The notes beneath the pieces were generated by a model that worked only from the letters and a program-made list of their open reading frames with translations, searched no databases and was not told the DNA's origin. The translations under genes were made by a program, and so were the position numbers. A DNA stretch of 64,000 nucleotides from Marinomonas rhizomae (GTDB lineage: Bacteria > Pseudomonadota > Gammaproteobacteria > Pseudomonadales > Marinomonadaceae). The stretch covers positions 992,001 through 1,056,000 of the forward strand of contig NZ_CP073343.1 in the NCBI RefSeq assembly GCF_024397855.1. The letters run 5' to 3'. Shown in pieces: positions 37,614 to 46,386 of this stretch. The first letter of the stretch is position 1. The number at the start of each line of letters is the position of its first letter.

Positions 37614-38867
37614 TTGGATTTTTTTAATTACTCAAATCAGACTCTGCATGCAGAGGATGTTGCTCTATCAGATGTTGCTAATCAATATGGTACGCCGTGT
37701 TACGTTTATTCTCGTGCGACTCTTGAGCGGCACTACAAAGCCTATGCGGAAGCGTTTGCATCACACCCCACGTTAATCTGTTACGCCGTTAAAGCGTGTT
37801 CAAATATTGCAATTTTAAATGTATTGGCTCGCTTGGGGTCAGGTTTTGATATCGTTTCTATTGGTGAGCTTGAGCGCGTTTTAAAGGCGGGTGGCGAGCC
37901 ATCTAAAATCATGTTCTCAGGTTTAGGCAAGCAAGCGGTAGAGATGCGCCGAGCACTTGAAGTGGGTATTCACTGTTTCAATGTGGAATCTGAAGCGGAA
38001 TTGTACCGATTAGATCAAGTGGCTGGCGAAATGGGTAAATTAGCGCCCGTTTCTTTGCGTGTTAACCCTGATGTTGATGCCAAAACACACCCTTATATTT
38101 CAACAGGGTTGAAAGAAAATAAGTTTGGTATCGATATTCAAGACGCGGTTCGCATCTATAAAATTGCTCATGAATTACCTAACCTAAATGTCATGGGAGT
38201 GGATTGTCATATCGGCTCACAACTGACCGAGCTTAAGCCTTTCTTGGATACATTTGACCGCTTGATTGGTTTGGTTGATGAGTTAGCAGAAGAGGGTATT
38301 ACGATTAAGCACCTTGATTTAGGTGGTGGCTTAGGCGTGCGCTATCGCGATGAAGTACCGCCATCGCCAGCCGATTACGCTAAATTATTGCTCGAAAAAG
38401 TAAAAGGTAAGAATTTTGAACTTGCTTTTGAACCTGGTCGCTCTATCGCTGCGAATGCGGGTGTCTTGTTGACCCAAGTTGAGTTTTTGAAATGCACGCC
38501 GCACAAAAACTTCGCCGTCATTGATGGGGCAATGAATGACCTTATTCGTCCATCTTTATACGGTGCTTGGATGAATATTGTCCCTGTGTCTTTATTGCCG
38601 ACCTCTGAAGGTAAACGGAGCTACGATCTTGTTGGTCCTATTTGTGAGACAGGTGACTTCTTAGGCAAAGATCGTGAGCTTGATATTCAGGCTGGAGATT
38701 TTTTAGCCGTTCGCTCAGCTGGGGCTTATGGGTTCACTATGGCATCAAATTACAATAGCCGTAATCGTGCAGCTGAAGTGATGGTTGACGGTGATAAAAC
38801 GTATTTGATTCGTGCTCGTGAAACGATTGAGCATCAGTTAGCTGGTGAGCAAATTTTGCCAGTCTGA
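37614..38867 (+). CDS. lysA: Diaminopimelate decarboxylase
   Basis: A 417-residue PLP enzyme (alanine-racemase-fold type III) converting meso-diaminopimelate to lysine. The PLP Lys is K60 in CYAVKACSN. GVDCHIGSQL, LDLGGGLGVRY, EPGRSIAANAGVLL and ICETGDFLGKDR are family signatures. The start is TTG at 37614, preceded by TGAGGA; no nearby ATG is in frame upstream. dapF, which makes the meso substrate, follows 10 bases after the stop. Confidence 0.97.
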   Translation: MDFFNYSNQTLHAEDVALSDVANQYGTPCYVYSRATLERHYKAYAEAFASHPTLICYAVKACSNIAILNVLARLGSGFDIVSIGELERVLKAGGEPSKIMFSGLGKQAVEMRRALEVGIHCFNVESEAELYRLDQVAGEMGKLAPVSLRVNPDVDAKTHPYISTGLKENKFGIDIQDAVRIYKIAHELPNLNVMGVDCHIGSQLTELKPFLDTFDRLIGLVDELAEEGITIKHLDLGGGLGVRYRDEVPPSPADYAKLLLEKVKGKNFELAFEPGRSIAANAGVLLTQVEFLKCTPHKNFAVIDGAMNDLIRPSLYGAWMNIVPVSLLPTSEGKRSYDLVGPICETGDFLGKDRELDIQAGDFLAVRSAGAYGFTMASNYNSRNRAAEVMVDGDKTYLIRARETIEHQLAGEQILPV

Positions 38868-38877
38868 GGAGTTCGTC

Positions 38878-39708
38878 GTGTTGTTGAAATTTACCAAAAT
38901 GCATGGGCTAGGAAATGATTTTGTCGTCGTTGATGCGGTGTCTCGTAAAGTGTTTTTTAATAAACAGCAAATCGAGCGATTAAGTAATCGAAACTGGGGG
39001 ATTGGTTTTGATCAGCTTTTAGTGGTCGAGCCGCCAACGAATCCTGATATGGATTTTCGTTACCGCATTTATAATTCAGATGGTAGCGAAGTTGAGCACT
39101 GTGGAAATGGTGCTCGTTGCTTTGCTAAGTTTGTTTTAGATCGAGAATTAACGAATAAGCGTATTATTAATGTTGAAACAAAGCGCGGTGCCATTCAACT
39201 GCGTGTATTAGATGGTGGTTTGGTCACCGTCGATATGGGCGCGCCAAGCTTTGATCCAGTAGACCTACCTTTTACTGCAGAACCTCAGGATGGTCTTTAC
39301 AGCATTATGGCTGGTGAGACTGAGTATTTAATGACACCAGTGTCTGTGGGAAATCCTCATGCCGTGATCAAAGTCGATCAGTTGATGGACGAAGAGGTTG
39401 CTAAAGCAGGAGCCTTGCTTGAATGTCATGAACGTTTCCCTCGAAATGTGAATGTTGGTTTTATGCAGGTTATTAGTTCTGATGAAATCAATTTGCGTGT
39501 TTATGAACGTGGCGTCGGGGAAACTCAGGCCTGTGGAACTGGAGCTTGTGCGGCCGTCGTTGCCGGTATTAAGCAGGGATGGTTGTCTCCTAAAGTGACC
39601 GCTCATTTACGCGGAGGTGATCTACATATTGAGTGGCAAGGTGAAGGTCAGCCTATTCTTATGACGGGCCCTGCTGAAAAGGTGTTCGAAGGTCAAATTT
39701 ACCTATAG
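38878..39708 (+). CDS. dapF: Diaminopimelate epimerase
   Basis: A 276-residue PLP-independent racemase converting LL- to meso-diaminopimelate for lysine and peptidoglycan. The two catalytic cysteines are C75 in EHCGNGARC and C219 in QACGTGACA. The N-terminus LLKFTKMHGLGNDFVVVD is typical. I choose the GTG at 38878, with TGAGGA about eight bases upstream, over a longer frame from 38845 that overlaps lysA and adds eleven residues absent from the family. The resulting length agrees with E. coli DapF (274). Confidence 0.96.
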   Translation: MLLKFTKMHGLGNDFVVVDAVSRKVFFNKQQIERLSNRNWGIGFDQLLVVEPPTNPDMDFRYRIYNSDGSEVEHCGNGARCFAKFVLDRELTNKRIINVETKRGAIQLRVLDGGLVTVDMGAPSFDPVDLPFTAEPQDGLYSIMAGETEYLMTPVSVGNPHAVIKVDQLMDEEVAKAGALLECHERFPRNVNVGFMQVISSDEINLRVYERGVGETQACGTGACAAVVAGIKQGWLSPKVTAHLRGGDLHIEWQGEGQPILMTGPAEKVFEGQIYL

Positions 39709-39715
39709 AGGAATT

Positions 39716-40381
39716 ATGAGCGAAGAAGAAGTTATTCAATATTTGTCAAAAACACCGGATTTTTTTGTTCGGAATACTGATTTGTTGGAGAGTCTGACGC
39801 TTCCTCATCCAGTTAATGGGAAGGTGGTTTCACTGCTTGAATACCAAGTGCATTCGTTGCGGAAAACAACAGCCGATTATCGTGCAGAGTTCGATCGTTT
39901 GATAGAGGTGGCTCGCGAGAATGAGTCAACGATGCAAAAAAGTCGTCGCTTAGTCTTAGCGGGTCTTACTTGCAGCTCTCTGGATGATCTTTCCGTTATT
40001 ATCGATGACATGGTGAGAGATGATTTTGACGTTTCTCACCATACGTTGGTTTTATATGGTGAATTTCCCGATAGTGCGGTTCGGTCTCATGTGTTGGTGG
40101 AAGATGATGTGTTTTTGTCTCATGCTGCTGGGTTTACCGACTGTTTTTGTGGCATGTTGCCCGCCAATGAAATGAGCTTTCTTTTTCCAGAGGATGCTTC
40201 TTCAATTCGTTCTGTTGCTGTATTGCCACTGCTTTCTAGAGAGGGCGGAGAGGTTAGAAAATGCGGTATTCTTGTATTAGGGTCTGAAAATAAATCGGCT
40301 TTTGATAAAGAAAAAGGGGCCTTATTTCTTCAATACATTGCTGATTTATTGAGTGCTATCTTGTTGAGGTTGTTGCCGTGA
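39716..40381 (+). CDS. DUF484 family protein (YigA-like)
   Basis: A 221-residue GAF-like protein of the DUF484 family. EEEVIQYLSKTPDFFVRNTDLLESLTLPHP and VSLLEYQVHSLR are diagnostic, with a short coiled coil near 45-70 and a C-terminal GAF-type fold (GILVLGSENKSAFDKEKGALFLQYIADLL). The molecular function is unknown. It nearly always lies between dapF and xerC. Here its stop overlaps the HAD gene start by four bases, so xerC is not at this position. Confidence 0.92.
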   Translation: MSEEEVIQYLSKTPDFFVRNTDLLESLTLPHPVNGKVVSLLEYQVHSLRKTTADYRAEFDRLIEVARENESTMQKSRRLVLAGLTCSSLDDLSVIIDDMVRDDFDVSHHTLVLYGEFPDSAVRSHVLVEDDVFLSHAAGFTDCFCGMLPANEMSFLFPEDASSIRSVAVLPLLSREGGEVRKCGILVLGSENKSAFDKEKGALFLQYIADLLSAILLRLLP

Positions 40382-41091
40382 GTGTGCTGATTACTTTTGA
40401 TCTTGATAATACTCTTTGGGATGTTGCTCCAGTAATTACGCGAGCAGAACATGCTATGGAGTCTTGGTTTGAGGAGCGCTTCCCTGGCTTTTCTATTCAA
40501 TACTCGTTTCTTGTCCGAGAAGAGTTAAAAAACAACGTTTTAGCGAAAAATCCAGAAATGGCTTTTAATTTGACCGCGGTTCGTTTGGCTGTGTACAAAC
40601 TTGCATTAAAACAATTTGGCTTGCCTTCAGAAGAGGCTGAATCTGTTGCGGGCGCTGCGTTGGCACATTTTTGTGAGTGGCGACAAAAAGTGGATCTGTA
40701 TCCGCATGTTGTCGATGTGTTGGAGGCGTTGAATCAAGACTATACTTTGGCTGTTATTACCAATGGTAATGCTGATGTATTCCATCCTTATATCGGTCTA
40801 GGTCAATACTTTGATTTTGCTGTTAGAGCGGATCAGGTTGGTATCGCTAAACCTGCTATTGATGTATTTTCAATGGCTGCAAAGAATGCAGGAGTAGACG
40901 TCTCTGAGCTTATCCATATTGGGGATCATCCTGTGGATGATGTTTATGGAGCCTCTAATGCTGGCGCTAAAAGTGTTTGGTTCAATCGCCATGGCGCGCA
41001 GCGCTGGGGAGATGACTGGGGCGCTCGATCTCATGCAGAAATACATTCATTGCTTGAATTGCCAACGGTTATTAGGTCTTTAATGCTATAG
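40378..41091 (+). CDS. yigB: HAD-family phosphatase, YigB-like
   Basis: A 237-residue haloacid dehalogenase-superfamily phosphatase. Motif I is FDLDNTLWDV, motif II ITNGN, motif III the Lys in GIAKPAIDVF, and motif IV HIGDHPVDDVYGA. E. coli YigB removes phosphate from the riboflavin precursor ARPP and from FMN; that role is inferred from neighbourhood and family. The start is GTG at 40378, overlapping the preceding gene by four bases (GTGA). Confidence 0.9.
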   Translation: MSVLITFDLDNTLWDVAPVITRAEHAMESWFEERFPGFSIQYSFLVREELKNNVLAKNPEMAFNLTAVRLAVYKLALKQFGLPSEEAESVAGAALAHFCEWRQKVDLYPHVVDVLEALNQDYTLAVITNGNADVFHPYIGLGQYFDFAVRADQVGIAKPAIDVFSMAAKNAGVDVSELIHIGDHPVDDVYGASNAGAKSVWFNRHGAQRWGDDWGARSHAEIHSLLELPTVIRSLML

Positions 41092-41144
41092 CATTTTTCT
41101 ATTGCTTTAATTAGATAGAACTCGTTTTTACCCTAATCATTTAG

Positions 41145-41153
41145 TGATACACT
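41145..41153 (+). promoter_or_regulatory. Candidate extended -10 promoter of trxA
   Basis: TGATACACT is an extended -10 (TGn plus TACACT) about 43 bases before the trxA ATG. The -35 region (TTTTTA) is weak. Confidence 0.4.
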
Positions 41154-41195
41154 AGCGCCATTCATTAGTTAAATATAGAATTTTGAGGAATTATT

Positions 41196-41522
41196 ATGAG
41201 CGACAACACAATTCAAATCACTGATGCTCAATTTGCAGAAGAAGTGCTTAATTCAGAAATCCCTGTGATTGTTGATTTTTGGGCTCCATGGTGTGGACCT
41301 TGTAAAATGATTGCACCTGTTTTGGAAGACGTCGCAGCTGAATACGCTGGCAAAGTGAAAGTGGTTAAGCTTAACGTTGACGAAAACACAGAAACAGCGC
41401 CTAAGTACAATGTTCGTGGCATTCCTACTTTGCTTATCGTTAAAGGTGGCGAAGTGGTAGCAACTAAAGTGGGTGCGGTGTCTAAATCTCAATTGGTAGA
41501 ATTTGTAAACAGCGCTATCTAA
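41196..41522 (+). CDS. trxA: Thioredoxin
   Basis: A 108-residue thioredoxin that reduces disulfides of cytoplasmic proteins such as ribonucleotide reductase. The active site WCGPC occupies residues 32-36, with [15 protein letters not shown] around it and the cis-Pro in RGIPTLLIV. Length is exactly that of E. coli TrxA. GAGGAA lies about seven bases upstream of the ATG. The rho gene, often next to trxA, is not found downstream. Confidence 0.98.
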   Translation: MSDNTIQITDAQFAEEVLNSEIPVIVDFWAPWCGPCKMIAPVLEDVAAEYAGKVKVVKLNVDENTETAPKYNVRGIPTLLIVKGGEVVATKVGAVSKSQLVEFVNSAI

Positions 41523-41644
41523 TTTCTAATAGGGCCTTTGTCCTAGCTAGATAATTGTTACATTTTAAAAAAGCAGTCCAAAGGTTAATGCTGTTCACTT
41601 AAGTGGAAGAGTATTGCTAGATGCTGGATTTAACTGCTATACCA

Positions 41645-41672
41645 AGCGAGGCCTACTAGGCCTCGCTTTTTT
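41645..41672 (+). terminator. Intrinsic terminator 120 bp downstream of trxA
   Basis: A perfect 10-bp stem, AGCGAGGCCT (41645-41654) with AGGCCTCGCT (41658-41667), loop of three, and a T-run. Its distance from the trxA stop leaves a 120-base 3' region. Confidence 0.88.
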
Positions 41673-42244
41673 GTTCGCCAAAGAATTGCATATCCCAGAC
41701 CTTAGCCCCTTAAGACGTATTTTTGTCTTCGACTCTGGCTTAGCCGCAGGCGCCATAATCAAGTATGACTCCATAAATATCAAATACTTACCAAAACTGA
41801 TTATTAATCTAATATTCACAAGTTAGCTTGATTAGCTACTACATAGGATCCGAATCTGAGCTATGCCTTGCGCGAAATACGCCAATATTGGTAACGGGTC
41901 GCTCCTATACTGATCCTTCGGAACAGACATTTAAACATCCAGTCACTTCTTCGATTGCTTCATCTTGGAAAAAAATCATGCCTAAGATTAGCTACAGAAA
42001 TAGATTTTCAGGCAAACGTTGTCGCCGATTCTCGCTTTTGACGAGGTGGGTAATGTAGAGTAAGAAACCGTAATCGGATTTTCTGGAACGATTCAATTAA
42101 CCCCAACTCTTATGTGAACTGTGTTAACAAAAAGGTCGCTTTTTTTTGCTTTAAACTTGAAGTTAAAGGTTAGACGTGTAACTATTTTTTGTCATGTTTA
42201 TAGTGTTTTTAATTTAGACAGAAACTATTTTAGAGGGGCGGATT
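41673..42244. other. Gene-free region between trxA and the cheW-like gene
   Basis: About 570 bp in which I find no supported gene. Frames on both strands (41637-41819 minus, 41828-42058 plus) lack ribosome-binding sites. The minus strand at about 41914-41946 carries GTGACTG and TGTTCCGAAGGA-TCAG, also present at 1793-1820 after the rrn operon, so the two longest gene-free stretches share a motif. The last 120 bp are AT-rich and should hold the promoter of the next gene. Confidence 0.5.
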
Positions 42245-42670
42245 GTGGAGCAATTGGTAGAGAAGGGGATTTGCTTTCGTTTGGGGAGCGAGCGTTATGT
42301 ACACCCCATTTCAACTGTTAAAGAAGTACTTAGCTATCAGTCTCCTGCTCCTATACCAGGTGCTGGTGAAGGCGTTGAGGGTATGATTGATGTACGTGGT
42401 AATATGGTGACAGTGTTGTATGGCAGTCATTTACTGAATTTAGACCCAGCTGAGTGTGAAGAAGAAGGCCATATTATTGTACTGGATTTACCCACGGGCT
42501 ATTTTGGAATTCGAGTAGAGGCTGTGGAGCGGATTATGGATATTCCTGAAAACAACGATGCCCATGGCCTTGATTATCGAGATCATGATTGCATTCATGG
42601 GACTATCCAGCAAGATAGCGATCTTTATATCTTAGTCGAGTTCAATGAGTACTGTGCTGCCCTTGATTAG
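42245..42670 (+). CDS. Stand-alone CheW-like domain protein
   Basis: A 141-residue single CheW domain. It begins EKGICFRLGSERYVHPISTVKEVL, the usual CheW first strands, and has GVEGMIDVRGNMVTVL in place of the classic GxINLRGxxxPV, and FGIRVEAVERIMDIP. CheW domains couple chemoreceptors to CheA kinases. It starts with GTG at 42245 after AGGGGCG. The lack of cheA, cheY or mcp neighbours leaves its pathway open; an accessory CheW or a type IV pilus PilI/ChpC-type adaptor are options. Confidence 0.82.
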   Translation: MEQLVEKGICFRLGSERYVHPISTVKEVLSYQSPAPIPGAGEGVEGMIDVRGNMVTVLYGSHLLNLDPAECEEEGHIIVLDLPTGYFGIRVEAVERIMDIPENNDAHGLDYRDHDCIHGTIQQDSDLYILVEFNEYCAALD

Positions 42671-42678
42671 CCTAACGT

Positions 42679-42722
42679 TAGAACCTGCAAGCCAATGATT
42701 AATTATTGGCTTGCAGGTTCTA
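42679..42722. terminator. 18-bp perfect stem between the cheW-like gene and argA
   Basis: Bases 42679-42696 pair perfectly with 42705-42722 around an eight-base AT loop. It lies eight bases after the stop codon of the cheW-like gene and faces convergent argA. There is no T-run on either side, so it is an atypical terminator. Confidence 0.55.
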
Positions 42723-42747
42723 GTGTGAGATACGAAATGCGTCGATA

Positions 42748-44070
42748 TTAAAGTTGTTTTGAAAAGATTTTTGAGTTGCGTTGGTAGTTGTACAAAGCCT
42801 GTTTTTGCGTTGGTAAACTTGCCAATGTTGTTTCGCTAAATCCTCGCTCAATAAACCAATGAGCTGTTCGTGTGGTTAATAAGAAAAGCATGGTTAGATT
42901 TTGACGTTTAGCGACTTGTTCTATGCCTTTTAGTAAGCGTTCACCACGATTAGAGCCTCTATAATCTGGCGATACCGCTAAACAGGCTAATTCCCCCGAA
43001 TATTCTTGTTCAAATGGGTAAAGCGCTGCGCAGGCGACAATGGCGCCATCTCGTTCAATGACAATAAAGCGATCTATTTCGTTCTCTAATAGTTCGCGAG
43101 ATCGTCTTACCAAGACACCTTTCTCTTCCAGTGGAGCTAGCAATGCCATCATACCGCCAACATCATCAATGTGAGCTGGGCGCAGTTGTTCATAGCTGTC
43201 TTCATCAATCATGGTGCCTGAACCTTCACGGGTGAAGAGTTCTTGTAGTAAGCCGCCATTTTCATTGTATGAAATTAAATGTGCTCTCGGCACGCCCTTG
43301 CGAACAGCTTGCACGCAGGCATCTAACGCTGCGTGGGTAATGCTGGAGAGAGACTTTTCTTTCAGAATGGCCTCTGCGTCTTTGGTTAATAGTTCAGAAT
43401 AAAGCTCACCATCGCTTTTAAAGACACCTTCTTCTTCAGCGTAAACAATAAGCTTGTCAGCTTTTAGCTGGATGGCTGCTTGGATCGCGACGTCTTCACT
43501 TTTTAAGTTAAAGACTTCACCGGTTGGTGAAAAGCCAAGGTGGGGCAAAAGCACCATATTGTCATCTTCAAGCAGGCGGAAAATGGCTTCTGTGTCAATG
43601 CGGCGTACTTCACCTGTATGACCGTAATCAATGCCATCTACGACGCCAAGTGGTCTGGCAATAACGTAGTTACCACTACATACTTTAAGCCTTGCGCCAT
43701 CCATTGGAGTATTTGATAGTCCCATAGACAGTTGGGCTTCCAGCTGAACGCGCACGGCTGCAGAGGCTTGGATAATATCCAAAAGCTGATCTTGTGGTGT
43801 GACACGGTAATCATCTTCAACACGACTGACTATCTGTTTATTCGCTAAAACACGACTTATTTGTGGACGTGCACCTTGTACTAAAACAAGTCGAATTCCC
43901 AATGAGTCCAGCAAGGCAAGATCGTGAATAATACTTGAAAAGTGAGCGCATTCGACGGCTTCACCTGGAATCAATATGACAAAGGTTTTTCCCCTATGGG
44001 CATTGATATAGGGGGAAGAATGGCGGAACCAGTCCACATAATTGAATTCTTCTGTCACGCTATTCCTCAT
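42748..44070 (-). CDS. argA: N-acetylglutamate synthase
   Basis: A 440-residue enzyme acetylating glutamate to begin arginine synthesis. The N-terminal amino-acid-kinase domain (about 1-280; FVILIPGEAVEC, LVLVQGARPQI) is catalytically inactive and binds arginine for feedback inhibition. The C-terminal GNAT domain (about 295-435; LACLAVSPDYRGSNRGERLLKGIE) does the acetyl transfer. This classic ArgA layout distinguishes it from ArgB. The start overlaps the end of argE by 11 bp. Confidence 0.96.
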   Translation of the reverse strand: MRNSVTEEFNYVDWFRHSSPYINAHRGKTFVILIPGEAVECAHFSSIIHDLALLDSLGIRLVLVQGARPQISRVLANKQIVSRVEDDYRVTPQDQLLDIIQASAAVRVQLEAQLSMGLSNTPMDGARLKVCSGNYVIARPLGVVDGIDYGHTGEVRRIDTEAIFRLLEDDNMVLLPHLGFSPTGEVFNLKSEDVAIQAAIQLKADKLIVYAEEEGVFKSDGELYSELLTKDAEAILKEKSLSSITHAALDACVQAVRKGVPRAHLISYNENGGLLQELFTREGSGTMIDEDSYEQLRPAHIDDVGGMMALLAPLEEKGVLVRRSRELLENEIDRFIVIERDGAIVACAALYPFEQEYSGELACLAVSPDYRGSNRGERLLKGIEQVAKRQNLTMLFLLTTRTAHWFIERGFSETTLASLPTQKQALYNYQRNSKIFSKQL

Positions 44071-45235
44071 TTTTTGGCTCGTTTAATTGAAGGCAAAAAC
44101 GCTCGATTAGACCGCGAATTACCTTTTGCATAGGTTGAATTTGATTCAGTGCCATAAATTCATTTGGCTGATGGGCTTGATCAATAGAGCCCGGCCCTAA
44201 AATTAAGGTTTCCATTCCCATTTGATTTAGGAAGGAACCTTCCGTTGCAAACGCCACAGTACTTGCCTGGCGATTGGTTAAGGCTTCACAGGCTTTTATG
44301 ATATCCGATTCGATCGATGTATAAAAAGATGGAACATCAGGAAATAAACTATTTAACTGAATTTTTGTTCCCGTTTTCTCTTCGATGCGAGGCAATATTT
44401 CAGCAATCTCGTGCATTAAGGCTTGGTTACTCATGCCCGGTAGAGCCCGCAAATCAAATTCTAGTTCACAGCGTCCACAAATACGGTTTGGGTTGTCGCC
44501 GCCATGTATACAGCCAAAGTTCATGGTTGGATAATCAATCACAAAGCTCGCATCGCGATAGTTTGTTTTAAGTTGCTGACGAAATAACATCAACTCTGAC
44601 ATGACATCATGCATGGCATCCAGGGCATTATTCCCCAATGATGGATTAGAAGAGTGGCCGGATTGCCCCGTTACCTGAATGCGCTCCATCATAATGCCTT
44701 TGTGAGCATAAATAGGAGTCAAAGAGGTAGGCTCACCAATCAACGCATATCGAGCTTTTAATGATCCTTGTTCAACCAAGGCTCGTGCGCCAGACATAGA
44801 GCTTTCTTCGTCAGCGGTCGCAAGAATGATGAGGGGTTGCTTGAGGCCAGACAGCTGCATTTGGCGAATTGTGTCGATCACAATGGCGAAAAAGCCTTTC
44901 ATATCGCAGCTACCAAGGCCGTAAAGTTTTTGCTCTCTTTCTTCCAACTTGAACGGATCTGATTTCCAACGGCCTTTATCGTAAGGAACGGTATCTGTGT
45001 GACCGGATAACACCAAACCACCGTCGCCACTTCCGAGAGTCGCAATCAGATTGAATTTGTTGGGCTGATCTGGCAAAGGCATGACTTCGCATTGAAACCC
45101 TTGTGAGCTTAGCCAACTTTCGAGTAATTCAATAACACCTTTATTTGACTGATCCCAATGGGCTTGGCTACAACTGATAGAAGGCGATGCAATTAATTGG
45201 GACATCATACTAATGAGCGAGGGAAGTGCGGGCAT
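44060..45235 (-). CDS. argE: Acetylornithine deacetylase
   Basis: A 391-residue M20 metallopeptidase-family enzyme releasing ornithine from N-acetylornithine. It shows the metal ligands in LVLSGHTDTVPYD, GSCDMKGFFA and ATADEESSMSGAR (catalytic Glu), the dimerisation domain in the middle, and GPGSIDQAHQPNEF near the C-terminus. The linear ArgE route is implied. It precedes argA on the same strand with an 11-bp overlap, so the first and a late step of ornithine synthesis are coupled. Confidence 0.95.
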   Translation of the reverse strand: MPALPSLISMMSQLIASPSISCSQAHWDQSNKGVIELLESWLSSQGFQCEVMPLPDQPNKFNLIATLGSGDGGLVLSGHTDTVPYDKGRWKSDPFKLEEREQKLYGLGSCDMKGFFAIVIDTIRQMQLSGLKQPLIILATADEESSMSGARALVEQGSLKARYALIGEPTSLTPIYAHKGIMMERIQVTGQSGHSSNPSLGNNALDAMHDVMSELMLFRQQLKTNYRDASFVIDYPTMNFGCIHGGDNPNRICGRCELEFDLRALPGMSNQALMHEIAEILPRIEEKTGTKIQLNSLFPDVPSFYTSIESDIIKACEALTNRQASTVAFATEGSFLNQMGMETLILGPGSIDQAHQPNEFMALNQIQPMQKVIRGLIERFCLQLNEPKNEE

Positions 45236-45367
45236 ATAAAGGAGTTCCTTGAATCCGAGTTATTAGCGAATATTACTACTGTACGCTAGGCATCTGGTAC
45301 ACTTGCTCGCACATTATTTTTTCTTTGCTGTTTGCTCAACCGCAAAGGTTATAGAGGTTCGTATATT

Positions 45368-46312
45368 ATGGCTACCGAGCTAGAGCTAAAGTTAATGCTT
45401 CAGTCGGAGTATCTCAAGTCCGCAAGTGATTTTCTTGATGGAGTTTGTGCACTTTCTGATGCTGATGATCAATCTCGTCAACCTACATTGGCTTTGATGA
45501 ATGCCTATTTTGATACAGAAGATGCCGAGCTGATGCAGGGCGGGATGGCGCTGCGCATTCGCGCTGTAAATAACAAGTTTATTCAAACCGTAAAAACGCG
45601 TGGTAGCAACCGCATTGGCATGCATGCTCGTGGTGAATGGGAGTGGTTTGTCCCCAGCGACCAATTGGATTTATCGCTATTAAGTGACGTGCCTTTACCG
45701 GAATCATTGCAAGGTATGTCTTGGAGTAACAAGTTGATCGAGGTATATCGTACTGACTTTGAGCGACAAGTTTGGAATATCCAATCCCAAGAATCCAAAA
45801 TGGAAGTGGTTTGTGATCAAGGGCTGGTTACCTCACCCTATGGCGAAGACGCTATTTGTGAGTTAGAGCTGGAACTAAAAGACGGTGATGAGGCTGGTTT
45901 GTACCAGTTTGCTTTGCAACTTGCAGAGCGAGTTCCTGTTCAGGTTAGTATTGTTTCCAAGGCGCAAAAAGGCGTGCGTTTAAAATACGGACAGATAGAG
46001 TTTCCTGAGAAGCCTGATAATACGTCAAATTCATTAGAGTTAGCTGCTTATTGGTACGAGGTATGGCTAGTCTATTGGGAAGCAATGTATTTCATGAAAG
46101 ACGAAGCACTAATGCAACCAGTGCGTCATTCCATGGCTCAATTACAAGCGTGTGTGCCATCAGCGTTAGCGCAAGAGCTCAATAGCTTAGACGCAAAGTT
46201 AGAGCAGCAATTAATTGTGGAAGACGATTTATTGTTGAAAAACTTAGCGGGTATGACTCAAATTGGCATGACTATGTTATTGGTTGGGCAATGGTTAAAT
46301 AAACAAGTGTGA
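45368..46312 (+). CDS. CYTH-domain inorganic triphosphatase, YgiF-like
   Basis: A 314-residue protein with an N-terminal CYTH domain (about 1-210) and a helical C-terminal CHAD-like remainder. The defining ExExK motif is ELELKL at residues 4-9. RIRAVNNKFIQTVKTRG and CELELELKDGD supply the other tunnel residues. E. coli YgiF hydrolyses inorganic triphosphate. The start at 45368 (MATELELKL) has AGAGG upstream and is preferred to the longer TTG frame from 45332. As in E. coli (ygiF-glnE), glnE follows. Confidence 0.9.
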   Translation: MATELELKLMLQSEYLKSASDFLDGVCALSDADDQSRQPTLALMNAYFDTEDAELMQGGMALRIRAVNNKFIQTVKTRGSNRIGMHARGEWEWFVPSDQLDLSLLSDVPLPESLQGMSWSNKLIEVYRTDFERQVWNIQSQESKMEVVCDQGLVTSPYGEDAICELELELKDGDEAGLYQFALQLAERVPVQVSIVSKAQKGVRLKYGQIEFPEKPDNTSNSLELAAYWYEVWLVYWEAMYFMKDEALMQPVRHSMAQLQACVPSALAQELNSLDAKLEQQLIVEDDLLLKNLAGMTQIGMTMLLVGQWLNKQV

Positions 46313-46386
46313 TGGATTTTTTGACGGCGGTTGCTGTATGACATTACTGTATGAAAAATAAAAAGAAGATTTTGTAAGGAAGCCTT

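Noticed and set aside
41637..41819. 60-codon minus-strand frame downstream of trxA
   Set aside because: Its C-terminal part is the trxA terminator stem; no ribosome-binding site.
41828..42058. 76-codon plus-strand frame in the trxA-cheW spacer
   Set aside because: No ribosome-binding site, no family resemblance, and it overlaps the motif shared with the post-rrn region.
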